Positions 1 to 8,164 of a stretch of DNA of 64,000 nucleotides are shown here, one piece after another. Source of the stretch: Paenibacillus sp. E222 (GTDB lineage: Bacteria > Bacillota > Bacilli > Paenibacillales > Paenibacillaceae); assembly GCF_013401555.1 (NCBI RefSeq), contig NZ_CP058552.1:1984001-2048000 (forward strand), given 5' to 3'. How positions within the stretch are numbered: position 1 is the stretch's first letter; each line of letters begins with the position of its first letter. The translations under genes were made by a program, and so were the position numbers. The notes under the pieces are model-generated. The model had not been told where the DNA came from. It did not search any database and saw only the letters and a program-made list of their open reading frames with translations.

Positions 1-1
1 A

Positions 2-718
2 AACCGTGATACTGGCAAGGCATCAATTAAAGTTCTTTTGGCTGATGATCATCAGCTGTTCCGTGAAGGTCTGAAACGCATTTTAAATATGGAGGACGAC
101 ATTGAGGTCATCGGCGAATGCGGCGATGGGATTCAAGTGCTCGAATTCTGTAATCAGGATAAACCGGACATCGTATTAATGGACATCAACATGCCGGTGG
201 AAAACGGGGTTGAAGCGACGGAGAAATTGCGTGAGCTGTTCCCAGATGTCAAAGTGATTATCTTGTCTATTCATGATGATGAGAGTTATGTGTTCGAAAC
301 GCTCCGTAAAGGTGCTAACGGATACCTGCTGAAAGACATGGAGGCCGAGTCCCTGATCAATGCGATTCGTTCCGTTCATGAAGGGCATGCATTCATCCAC
401 CCTAAAGTAACTGGCAAACTGATCATGCAGTTGCGTCGGATGACGTACCTTAATGAGACAGGGGCAATGAGCGAAGGAGCTTCGAAGGAAGCAGGCGTTA
501 AATTTGTCGCTGGCGACAATAATCCGCTTACTCGTCGTGAGGCTGAAGTTTTGCGTCTGATGGCTGAAGGTAAGAGCAATAAAATGATTGGTGAGTTCCT
601 GTTCATCAGTGAGAAAACAGTAAAAAACCATGTCAGCAGTATTCTGCAGAAGATGGAAGTGGACGATCGTACGCAAGCGGTTATCAACTCGATCAAATAT
701 GGTTGGGTTACCCTTTAA
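2..718 (+). CDS. degU: Response regulator DegU (5' end outside window)
   Basis: NarL/LuxR-type response regulator of the DegS–DegU system, which controls competence, exoenzymes and motility in Bacillales. The frame is open to the left edge, so the true start lies upstream; 238 codons are visible. The receiver domain begins with the acidic cluster ADDHQ and has the phospho-acceptor Asp in VLMDINMP. A C-terminal LuxR-type helix-turn-helix starts at LTRREAEVLRLMAEGKSN and contains SEKTVKNHVSSI. A TTG at 38 could be taken as a start but would remove the first receiver strand (IKVLL), so it is not the start. Its place before the comF genes matches the B. subtilis order. Confident from family and context. 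Confidence 0.93.
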   Translation, partial: NRDTGKASIKVLLADDHQLFREGLKRILNMEDDIEVIGECGDGIQVLEFCNQDKPDIVLMDINMPVENGVEATEKLRELFPDVKVIILSIHDDESYVFETLRKGANGYLLKDMEAESLINAIRSVHEGHAFIHPKVTGKLIMQLRRMTYLNETGAMSEGASKEAGVKFVAGDNNPLTRREAEVLRLMAEGKSNKMIGEFLFISEKTVKNHVSSILQKMEVDDRTQAVINSIKYGWVTL

Positions 719-1044
719 TATACGATTGTATTTAGATGTAATTTGGATGTAGCAATTATAGGATTCTGTTTACTCGCGCCCATTCCATAATATTGGACTG
801 GTTAGCGGGTTAATGGACTTTATTACTGCAAATGAGCAAAGTGTGAAGTTAGGAGAACTTATGTGCAAGCTTCGGCATGAATGAGTGAACGACCTGGCCT
901 GTCTTCTTCGTCCGGTGTCGATCAGAATGGAATATGCGCGTATGGGATTTGCAAGTGTAACCCTTCGGGGAATGCGGCATATACTGCTGTATACAGGGAT
1001 GTTCGCCATGGGTGAGCATGACCTTCCGAGGAGGTGCAGTTGCC
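719..1044. other. Intergenic region after degU
   Basis: About 325 bases with no convincing gene. Short frames on both strands here lack a ribosome binding site or family resemblance. I see no clear terminator after degU. The last bases carry the ribosome binding site (GAGGAGGTG) of the next gene. Confidence 0.5.
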
Positions 1045-1425
1045 ATGGTTGCTCATCTGACTATGATTCTGCTCATATACTTCCTGGCGGCAATGGCCGT
1101 TCATGCCATGCACCAGCGCCATCTTTCCCGTCCAGACCCTGAAGGCTACGAGCAGATTATGCTCATTCCTTCCAATCAGGAGCAGCGGATTGAAGGCATT
1201 GTAAGAGCGCTTTGCCGGGAATTATTTTACCGTGGAAAGAGCTTCACGTTGACGGTTGTCGCTGATCGCACGGAAGCCGAAACGGTTCGTATTATTGAAA
1301 AGCTTATGCTTAGGCAAGGAATGGAGTTATCCTACTTGTCTGCTGTCCCTACTGATATGGAACAGGGGAATCAGACCGGGAATCGTTCTATTCGCCTTAT
1401 CGATTTGCGTGAGCCAAAGCAGTAG
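1045..1425 (+). CDS. Small membrane-anchored hypothetical protein
   Basis: Not recognised. The 126-residue product has one N-terminal hydrophobic segment (about residues 3–20, LTMILLIYFLAAMAVHAM) followed by a hydrophilic soluble domain with mixed alpha/beta character. It is therefore probably a single-span membrane protein. The ATG at 1045 is chosen because GAGGAGGTG ends 8 bases before it; the same frame extends to a GTG at 1012 with no good site. It lies between degU and comFA and is followed by a strong terminator at 1573–1602, so it may be a single transcription unit or the tail of the degU unit. No function can be assigned. Confidence 0.65.
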   Translation: MVAHLTMILLIYFLAAMAVHAMHQRHLSRPDPEGYEQIMLIPSNQEQRIEGIVRALCRELFYRGKSFTLTVVADRTEAETVRIIEKLMLRQGMELSYLSAVPTDMEQGNQTGNRSIRLIDLREPKQ

Positions 1426-1572
1426 ATGCTTTTTTTTGCAACAGTTGGGCTCATTCATCGTGCAAGCTGCTGAGACAGACTGGCTAAAGCGTGTCATCAG
1501 TCAGAATGCACTTTCAATGAAGTCATGCCGGCTTGCTCAAATAAGCGTGAATTTCATCATGTTTGAGGTTAA

Positions 1573-1602
1573 AGATTACAGCGTATGCTGTAGTCTTTTT
1601 TT
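1573..1602 (+). terminator. Rho-independent terminator
   Basis: Ten-base stem AGATTACAGC / GCTGTAGTCT (one G·U pair) with a GTAT loop, followed by seven T. It ends the transcript of the small membrane protein gene. Confidence 0.85.
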
Positions 1603-1838
1603 GTCATTGTAGCCAAGCTTGCTGTTAAATTAAATATGGGTTTTTATGCAATCTATGGTTATTGTCCCTGTTAGAGTTGTGTAGGGAGCGTTGCATGAAC
1701 CTTTTTGAAATCAGAACTCTTAAGTTAAAAGTATAGACGATGCAGATTGGAAAAAGTTTCGCATGATCAAAGAAAGATTATCGGTACTCATTGAATGGGT
1801 AAAATGATCGTAACAATTACTTTTGGAAACTAAACGAC

Positions 1839-1867
1839 TTGTGGGACGACTCCACAATTGATATAGT
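1839..1867 (+). promoter_or_regulatory. Candidate sigma-A promoter for comFA
   Basis: TTGTGG (1839–1844), a 17-base spacer, then TATAGT (1862–1867). The −35 match is weak (3/6) and the −10 is 5/6. It is the best candidate upstream of the hairpin at 1909–1951. Confidence 0.35.
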
Positions 1868-1908
1868 GATAATACAAATGGATATTGGATTTATGAGATA
1901 TGGACATG

Positions 1909-1951
1909 AAGCACATGCTCCGACGAATAGTCGGTTGGCATGTGCTTTTTT
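1909..1951 (+). terminator. Terminator-like hairpin just upstream of comFA
   Basis: AAGCACATGC pairs with GCATGTGC plus following T, enclosing a second small stem CCGAC/GTCGG, and is followed by six T. Only 36 bases separate it from the comFA start, with no promoter visible in that gap. It may therefore act as an attenuator rather than simply ending an upstream transcript. Confidence 0.6.
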
Positions 1952-1987
1952 GCGTTTCGGGACATGGAGAATGAGGGAGGAGAGCAG

Positions 1988-3880
1988 ATGAAGGTTGGGT
2001 TGTATGTGTGCCGAGTGAGAGAAGAGTGGAAGATGGCGCTGTCACTGGATATCCGAGTGGATGTGGCGTGGTGGCTTGAGGGGGTGAGCGGACGGCGGGT
2101 GTTGCGATGGTTGATGTTAGGCAGGGAATTACCTTTAAGTCAGGCCTCGTGGATGGTAGAGAATTTTGAGGTGGAGCGAGGTATGGATCAGTGGGGAGAG
2201 GAACACTGGCAGGTGTATATGCAGCGCAAACTGGAAATGTACGAGCGGGCCTCCGGGGATATGGAGGCTAGGGGAGACATGGCGGGCAATGTAGGGATTG
2301 TCGCTGAAAGAGGTGCGGAGGTGGGCGAGATGTCAGAGCCATATCCCGCCGGGGAATGGGCTCACCTGGAGCGGGGCGCTGCCCTGCTGGCTGAGCGGCT
2401 TCGCGGCCGCCAATTGCTGGCGGCCGAGGCAGAGGCGCTGCTGGCGGATACGTCGCCGCAGCTTGCCTCGGTTTGGCGTGCGGCTGCGCAGCTCGCGCAC
2501 CTGCGTGGGCGGCTGAGCATAACAGCCGCCCTGGAAGGGCCTGCCACGCGGCGGCAACGCCTCGCGTGGCTTGGTCGCGCGCAGAGCGCGCCCCGCTGCC
2601 GCCGATGCGGCAGCTTTGCCGGGCAGCGCGTGCCCTGCGCTGCCTGCGGCCTGGCGGCGTGCGCCTACTGCGAGGCTTGCCTCGCGCTGGGGCGCAGCCG
2701 TGCCTGTGCGCTGCTGCTGCGTAGCGCAGCGCCATGGGCCGTGCCACGCGGGGCATCGCAGCGTGGCACGGCCGTTGTCCCCACCGAGGGCGGACTTGCC
2801 CGGTGGGGGCTTAGCCCTGCGCAGAGCGCGGCGGCTGCCGCGGCGCTGGCGTTTTTGGCCCAGCCATCCGCAGGGGATGGGCCGGGGCGGTTTTTGCTGT
2901 GGGCCGTGACCGGGGCGGGTAAAACCGAGATGATATTCCCTTTGCTCCAATACATATTGGAGCGCGGTGGACGTGCGCTTGTGGCTACGCCGCGCCGGGA
3001 TGTCGTTCTGGAGCTTGCCCCTCGTTTGGCGAAGGCGTTCCCCGACATCTCGCTCGCTACGCTATACGGAGGCAGCACCGAGCGCTGGAAAGACGCACAG
3101 CTCACACTCGCGACCACACACCAACTGATGCGTTTTTACCAGGCATTCGATCTTGTCATTATCGACGAACTCGATGCATTTCCCTACCATAATGATCCCA
3201 TGCTCGCTCATGCGGCTGCATCCTCGTGCAAGCCTGATGGTCATTTTGTGTACTTGTCTGCTACCCCACCAGCTAGGCTGCAGCGGGAAGCAGCGCAAGG
3301 AAAACTCACTCACGCCAAAGTTCCCGTCCGCTTCCACCGCCACCCTTTACCTGTACCGCGTTTACTGAAAATGGCTACCGTCGCCGAATGTATTCGAAAG
3401 CGAGAGCTGCCCGCCACACTAAAAAACAGTATTCAAACCTCCTTGCTGCGCGAAGCTCAGGTATTTGTTTTTGTGACACGGATCGCTCAGATCGAGGCAT
3501 TTGTACATCTCATGCGTCGCATGTTTCCGCAAATCCATATCGAAGGAACATCATCCCAAGATCCGGATCGCGCGAGCAAAGTTATTGCGTTTCGTGAACG
3601 GACCATACGTCTGCTCGTGACCACCACTATCTTGGAGCGGGGCGTCACCATTCCGCGCAGCGATGTATTTATTTTGGATGCGGACAATGGTCTCTTCGAC
3701 GAAGCATCTCTGGTACAGATGGCGGGTAGAGCGGGTCGATCTATGGATGATCCAGCAGGAAGAGTCGTCTTCGCATCATCCCGTCGTACGCGTTCCCAGG
3801 TAAAAGCGGTGGCCCAGATCCAAAAGATGAACACCATCGCAAAACGCAAAGGCTACCTTCACCCGCCAACACACCCATAG
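1988..3880 (+). CDS. comFA: Competence DNA-translocation ATPase/helicase ComFA
   Basis: Superfamily 2 DEAD-box-like ATPase that helps drive single-stranded DNA import during transformation. It is 630 residues, longer than the roughly 460 of B. subtilis ComFA. The start at 1988 follows GGGAGGAG; the frame runs upstream to 1940, but that ATG lies inside a hairpin. A cysteine-rich zinc finger lies at about residues 203–240 (CRRCG, CAACG, CAYCEAC). Walker A is at about 306–314 (TGAGKTE), DELD at about 393, SAT at about 424 and QMAGRAGRS at about 577. The first third, especially bases 2340–2920, is very G+C- and Ala-rich compared with its neighbours. Followed by comFC. Confidence 0.9.
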   Translation: MKVGLYVCRVREEWKMALSLDIRVDVAWWLEGVSGRRVLRWLMLGRELPLSQASWMVENFEVERGMDQWGEEHWQVYMQRKLEMYERASGDMEARGDMAGNVGIVAERGAEVGEMSEPYPAGEWAHLERGAALLAERLRGRQLLAAEAEALLADTSPQLASVWRAAAQLAHLRGRLSITAALEGPATRRQRLAWLGRAQSAPRCRRCGSFAGQRVPCAACGLAACAYCEACLALGRSRACALLLRSAAPWAVPRGASQRGTAVVPTEGGLARWGLSPAQSAAAAAALAFLAQPSAGDGPGRFLLWAVTGAGKTEMIFPLLQYILERGGRALVATPRRDVVLELAPRLAKAFPDISLATLYGGSTERWKDAQLTLATTHQLMRFYQAFDLVIIDELDAFPYHNDPMLAHAAASSCKPDGHFVYLSATPPARLQREAAQGKLTHAKVPVRFHRHPLPVPRLLKMATVAECIRKRELPATLKNSIQTSLLREAQVFVFVTRIAQIEAFVHLMRRMFPQIHIEGTSSQDPDRASKVIAFRERTIRLLVTTTILERGVTIPRSDVFILDADNGLFDEASLVQMAGRAGRSMDDPAGRVVFASSRRTRSQVKAVAQIQKMNTIAKRKGYLHPPTHP

Positions 3881-3903
3881 ATACGAAGGGAGGCAACAAT
3901 CGA

Positions 3904-4896
3904 ATGTCAAACTGGCTAAGTAGTATCACTGACCACGTGCACCAACTCACCCATCGCCTGCATGGATTACTCGCCCCACCCGGAGCGACATGTCTAACCT
4001 GTGGTACACGAGCGATATTGTCTCCGATTTACCCCGGCATATGTCCGCGTTGTGTGCAGGAAATTCCATGGATTCGTTCCATCCGCTGTCTGCGTTGTGG
4101 TCGAGGGATCGGCTGCCCGGACTGCGTCCGCCCACACATGCAAAACCGTTCATTCATATGCAACCGCAGCGCCGTCCAGTATAACGCTCTTATGAAGGAA
4201 TGGATTGGGATGTACAAATTCAGAGGACACGAGCGCTATGCAGCACTGTTAACAGCACTTATTATTCAAGCATTTCAAGCAATGAGCGAAGAACTCAACC
4301 CTGTTTTGGCAAAAGAAACCCTGGCCCCCGTGGCTCATCCCGGAGCAGCGAGGCGCCACCGCCAGTCGCTGCTCCAAAACAACAAGCAGCGATGGCGGCC
4401 AGACGCGGTGACCTATGTGCCCGTCAGCGACGAACGCCTGGCCGAGCGCGGCTTCAACCAGGCCGAGCGGCTCGCAGCAGGACTTGCCGCAGCCGTCCGC
4501 CTGCCTGTAGTTGATCTGCTGCAGCGTCGGATCAACACTACCAAACAAAGCTTCAAGACACGCGGCGAGCGTATTCAGACCATGCAGGATGCATTTGCAA
4601 TGCAGCCGGATGGACTGGAGTTGATACATGACTTGTATCAAGCCAACTCTCAATTCGCGCAAAAGGAGATACATTCACAGCCATCAACAAATTCATACGC
4701 CATTGGAGAAAGAGTCTCTGCACATTTCAGATCATCCCCACAAAGCTGGCATATTCCTCCCTTACGCTTGCTGTTAATCGATGATATTTACACAACGGGT
4801 AGCACTTTGAATGCTTGTGGACAGGTGATACTGAACGCCGGATATTCCATGAACATTCCAATCGAGATTTACACGCTGACTTTGGCCAGATCTTAA
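3904..4896 (+). CDS. comFC: Phosphoribosyltransferase-like competence protein ComFC
   Basis: ComF/GntX family protein needed for efficient transformation. The 330-residue product begins with a zinc-binding region (CLTCG, CPRC, CLRCG, CPDC, about residues 31–78). It ends with the PRPP-binding loop LLLIDDIYTTGST (about residues 289–301). It is longer than the roughly 240 residues usual in the family, mainly because of about 50 extra residues between the DAFAM segment and the PRPP loop (bases about 4610–4765). It starts 23 bases after comFA with AAGGGAGG upstream, so the two form an operon. The comFB gene present between them in B. subtilis is absent. Confidence 0.88.
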   Translation: MSNWLSSITDHVHQLTHRLHGLLAPPGATCLTCGTRAILSPIYPGICPRCVQEIPWIRSIRCLRCGRGIGCPDCVRPHMQNRSFICNRSAVQYNALMKEWIGMYKFRGHERYAALLTALIIQAFQAMSEELNPVLAKETLAPVAHPGAARRHRQSLLQNNKQRWRPDAVTYVPVSDERLAERGFNQAERLAAGLAAAVRLPVVDLLQRRINTTKQSFKTRGERIQTMQDAFAMQPDGLELIHDLYQANSQFAQKEIHSQPSTNSYAIGERVSAHFRSSPQSWHIPPLRLLLIDDIYTTGSTLNACGQVILNAGYSMNIPIEIYTLTLARS

Positions 4897-4943
4897 GTTT
4901 GAAAATCGATAAGTGATATATGAAAATGCATGTTAAATTTAAC

Positions 4944-4976
4944 GTGATCCCTGTCTCCATTACTGGGGATCACTTT
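4944..4976 (+). terminator. Hairpin after comFC, likely terminator
   Basis: Perfect 8-base stem GTGATCCC / GGGATCAC with a 14-base loop and a short T tract. The weak T run makes it a modest terminator. Confidence 0.5.
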
Positions 4977-5132
4977 ACTAATTTTTAAATAACAACATAT
5001 CTAGGTTTATGCTCATCTGTTCTTCACTGAGAAAGATTAATGTGTAATTCTGCAAAAACAACTTGTTTAATATCCATAAGATTGCGCATACATGCATTTT
5101 AACCCCTTGCTATGTTTGCAATAGACTATGGC

Positions 5133-5162
5133 TTGATGTGTGAAAATAAGGTAATGTATAAT
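5133..5162 (+). promoter_or_regulatory. Sigma-A promoter for yvyF
   Basis: TTGATG (5133–5138), an 18-base spacer and a perfect TATAAT (5157–5162), 44 bases upstream of the yvyF start. The rest of the 310-base gap after comFC holds only the hairpin at 4944. Confidence 0.6.
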
Positions 5163-5206
5163 TATTATCCATTCGGAAAAGGAAGTATGAGAGGGGCGTT
5201 TTAGCA

Positions 5207-5614
5207 ATGAATCTAGGTAATTGTCCTCGCTGCGGCAGATTATATGCGTTGAATTTTCGGGATGTGTGTTCGAACTGTATCAAAGAAATTGAGCAGGAAT
5301 ACCAGACATGTGTAGACTATCTACGTGAGAATAAGGGTACCAATATACAGGAATTATCTGATGCAACGGAGATTTCGATTAAGCAAATCACGCGCTTTAT
5401 TCGGGAGGGTCGGATTTCCATCGAAAACGCCCCTAACATGATGTATCCTTGTGAAGTATGTGGAACGCTGATTCGTGAAGGACATATGTGTGATTCATGT
5501 CGAAGCCGCTTGACCAAAGATTTGGCAGGAGCAGCCCGTGAAGTAGGCCAGAAGGATAACAATAATATAGGCGGGCGAGCCTACAATGCTGTCGACAAAC
5601 TGCGCGATTCATAG
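5207..5614 (+). CDS. yvyF: YvyF/TIGR03826-type flagellar operon protein
   Basis: A 135-residue protein of the conserved family found just upstream of flgM in Bacillales. It has two cysteine pairs at the N-terminus (CPRCG, CSNC), a short helical winged-helix-like segment (about residues 40–70, LSDATEISIKQITRFIREG) and two more pairs (CEVCG, CDSC). This suggests two zinc ribbons around a helix-turn-helix. The exact role is not established; a regulatory or assembly role in motility is inferred from context. It is preceded by a good sigma-A promoter and followed by a strong terminator, so it is probably transcribed alone. Confidence 0.85.
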   Translation: MNLGNCPRCGRLYALNFRDVCSNCIKEIEQEYQTCVDYLRENKGTNIQELSDATEISIKQITRFIREGRISIENAPNMMYPCEVCGTLIREGHMCDSCRSRLTKDLAGAAREVGQKDNNNIGGRAYNAVDKLRDS

Positions 5615-5663
5615 GAGCGAGGGCTTAAATACACTTTTTGCTATAACAAATGTTTTGGAACGT

Positions 5664-5700
5664 ACCGATAAACTTATTAAAGATTATCGGTTTTTTTTAT
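5664..5700 (+). terminator. Terminator after yvyF
   Basis: ACCGATAA / TTATCGGT stem, 12-base loop, then a run of T. Good rho-independent terminator. Confidence 0.8.
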
Positions 5701-5766
5701 TATCTCAATCATTCAATAACATAAAGATAATGTAAAAAATCCTAGGGTAAAGGAAGTGTAGTTTGT

Positions 5767-6051
5767 ATGAAAATCAATGAACCAAATAGAATTGGTGCTA
5801 TCAATTCCTATCAGAGAAACGTTGAATCCAATCAGCAGGCTGATGCCAAAAAGAGCCGCCGTAAGGACGAAGTATCCATTTCTCCGGAGGCGATGAAGAT
5901 GCTTGAGGAACAAGGTCGTACACAGGATGCAGGACGTATACAACGTATTCAAGAATTAAAGGAACAGGTAAATTCGGGAACTTATCAAGTAGACAGCCAG
6001 AAGCTTGCCGAGAAGCTCGCTCCATACTTTAAGAACTTCCCTAATCAATAG
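5767..6051 (+). CDS. flgM: Anti-sigma-D factor FlgM
   Basis: 94-residue anti-sigma factor that holds the motility sigma factor (sigma-D/28) inactive until the hook is complete. It is small, charged and helical, with the conserved C-terminal half that contacts sigma (RRKDEVSISPEAMKML... VNSGTYQVDSQKLAEKL). AAGGAAGTG lies 8 bases before the ATG. It begins the flgM-flgN-flgK-flgL operon and lies 8 bases before flgN. Confidence 0.93.
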   Translation: MKINEPNRIGAINSYQRNVESNQQADAKKSRRKDEVSISPEAMKMLEEQGRTQDAGRIQRIQELKEQVNSGTYQVDSQKLAEKLAPYFKNFPNQ

Positions 6052-6059
6052 GAGGACAC

Positions 6060-6560
6060 ATGGCAATTGAATCGATAATTGATGTACTTGAACAGTTGGA
6101 AGCCGCACATGTGGAGATGCTTGAGCTGGGGGAACGGAAGAAGGAAGCTGTTGTTGCCAACAAAGTTGATATACTGATTTCCCTAATTAACCAGGAATCT
6201 AAACTGCTGAAAAGGATTGAGTTGATCGAGCAGCAAAGATTTCTGGCTGTCCACCAGTTTCTGGAGGGACGTGGTATTAAGTCCAAGTTAAATCTGACCA
6301 TTAGTGAGTTGACAAGACTGGTCTTTGATACCGCAGAGAAAAAGAGGCTTCTTCAAGCTCAAACTTCATTAACAGATGTGCTACAAAAGGTGAAATATCT
6401 TAATGAATCCAATCAACAGCTTATTAAGCAGTCGCTCTCGTACATCGACTTTTTTATTGAGACAATGTCATTTCATGCTGAATCAGAAGCCACGTATCAG
6501 AATCCTTTAGAGAAATCTTATGGTATAGCTCGCTCTGGTCTTTTTGATACTCGTGGTTAA
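6060..6560 (+). CDS. flgN: Flagellar export chaperone FlgN
   Basis: 166-residue, almost entirely helical protein of the FlgN family, the export chaperone for the hook-associated proteins FlgK and FlgL. Identification rests on its length, its helical heptad-rich sequence (DVLEQLEAAHVEMLELGERKK) and its place between flgM and flgK. AGGAGG is placed just before the ATG. Confidence 0.85.
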   Translation: MAIESIIDVLEQLEAAHVEMLELGERKKEAVVANKVDILISLINQESKLLKRIELIEQQRFLAVHQFLEGRGIKSKLNLTISELTRLVFDTAEKKRLLQAQTSLTDVLQKVKYLNESNQQLIKQSLSYIDFFIETMSFHAESEATYQNPLEKSYGIARSGLFDTRG

Positions 6561-6578
6561 CAATGGGGGAAAAATAAT

Positions 6579-8141
6579 ATGGCTTCAACATTTCATTCAA
6601 TTGAAACGGCCAAACGCAGTCTGATCACACAAACGGCCGCTTTGAACACAACAGGACATAACGTTGCCAATGCGAATACACCAGGTTATTCACGACAAGT
6701 TGTCAACATGACGGCAGCAGATCCAATTGATGCAGTGGCATTTTACCGTACAACAGCACCAGGTCAGCTTGGAACGGGTGTGGAGTTTAACTCAATTATG
6801 CGTGTTCGTGAATCTTTTTTGGATGGCCAATTCCGCAATGAGAATACCTCTCTTGGAGGATGGACCATTCGTAATAGTACACTTGAAAAGCTTGAAACCA
6901 TCATGAATGAGCCTTCGGATACGGGTATTCGCACAGTGCTGAATAACTTCTGGAACTCTTGGTCCGATCTTAGTCAAGATCCACAGGATGTTACAAACCG
7001 CAAAATTGTGAAAGAGACAACTTTGGCGTTAACAGATGGTTTAAATCAAATCAGTCTCCAATTGGATGCACTGACTAGTGATTTGACCAATAACGTTTCG
7101 TTAAAAACCACTGAGATCAACTCATATTTGCAGTCCATAGCGGATCTGAACAACAACATCGTAAAAGTGGAGCAACTCGGAGACAATGCCAATGATTTGC
7201 GTGACCAACGTGATTACGCCGTAGACCAGCTCTCCAAGATTGCAGGCGTTCAGATAACAGAACTGGATAGTGGCTACCAGGTAACGATTGCAGGCCAAGT
7301 AGCAGTCACTGGAGCTGCGGTGGTTCCTGTCACGGCTGATATTTTAGAGAATGCCTATCAAGCGGGGACTTTAACTGGTGGCGAAGTCTACGGAATGATC
7401 CATTCTCGTGATCAATATGTAGCAGACTATCGTAATCAAATCAATCAACTGGCGAATACGCTCGCAACCGGGGATATTGAGATTACAATTCCAGCGGGAT
7501 CGGTTTTGCCAGAAGGCACAGTCCTGAACAATGTTACGTATTCCAATGCCAACAACAACAGAACGATAACTTCTGATCTGAAAGTGACGGTTCAAGGGAT
7601 TAATGGGCTTCATAAACTGGGTTATACGCTTAGTGGGAGTACACCAACTGCGGGCGGGGACTTTTTTACAACCAAAGACGGTTCAGGAACGATCACGGCT
7701 GGAAATATTACATTAAGTAAAGATATCCAAAATGATCCGAATAACATCGCAACTTCGATGCGTACGACCGGAACAGGTACAAGTGAGAGTGTAGTACTGG
7801 GGAATAATAGCCTGGCGCTGGCTTTAGCTGGCTTAAAAGATGCGAAATTTGATTTTGGATCGGCATTGTCCAAACCAACCACGGTAGATGACTTTTTCGG
7901 CGCAATTGTAGGACAACTTGGTGTACAGACCCAAGAAGCTAACCGTCAAGCACAAAATGCTCAACTCCTCACTGAACAGGTCGACTTGAATCGTCAATCG
8001 GTAAGTGGAGTATCGCTAGATGAAGAAATGAGTAACTTGATCAAGTTTCAGCACGCGTATAGTGCAGCTGCTCGTTTTATGACTGCTTACGATGAACTGC
8101 TGAACAAACTCATTAACAGCACCGGTGTAGTCGGTCGCTAA
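6579..8141 (+). CDS. flgK: Flagellar hook-associated protein 1 (FlgK)
   Basis: 520-residue FlgK, the first junction protein between hook and filament. The N-terminal rod/hook signature is clear (LNTTGHNVANANTPGYSRQ, about residues 22–40). The conserved C-terminal helix (SGVSLDEEMSNLIKFQHAYSAAAR) packs against it. The central domain is variable, as usual. It sits in the flgM–flgL operon and is the presumed FlgN client. Confidence 0.95.
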   Translation: MASTFHSIETAKRSLITQTAALNTTGHNVANANTPGYSRQVVNMTAADPIDAVAFYRTTAPGQLGTGVEFNSIMRVRESFLDGQFRNENTSLGGWTIRNSTLEKLETIMNEPSDTGIRTVLNNFWNSWSDLSQDPQDVTNRKIVKETTLALTDGLNQISLQLDALTSDLTNNVSLKTTEINSYLQSIADLNNNIVKVEQLGDNANDLRDQRDYAVDQLSKIAGVQITELDSGYQVTIAGQVAVTGAAVVPVTADILENAYQAGTLTGGEVYGMIHSRDQYVADYRNQINQLANTLATGDIEITIPAGSVLPEGTVLNNVTYSNANNNRTITSDLKVTVQGINGLHKLGYTLSGSTPTAGGDFFTTKDGSGTITAGNITLSKDIQNDPNNIATSMRTTGTGTSESVVLGNNSLALALAGLKDAKFDFGSALSKPTTVDDFFGAIVGQLGVQTQEANRQAQNAQLLTEQVDLNRQSVSGVSLDEEMSNLIKFQHAYSAAARFMTAYDELLNKLINSTGVVGR

Positions 8142-8164
8142 GACGTAGAGAGGGGTAACCAATA

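Noticed and set aside
885..1142. 85-codon frame overlapping the small membrane protein gene
   Set aside because: No ribosome binding site and no family resemblance; the overlapping frame with GAGGAGGTG is better supported.
2268..2950. Several long frames on both strands inside comFA
   Set aside because: They are a product of the G+C-rich segment, where stop codons are rare; ComFA motifs are in the plus frame.
5644..5671. Possible sigma-D promoter (TAAC-N16-ACCGATAA) before flgM
   Set aside because: It lies inside the yvyF terminator stem and matches only 6 of 8 bases of the −10; the match is probably a result of the hairpin sequence.
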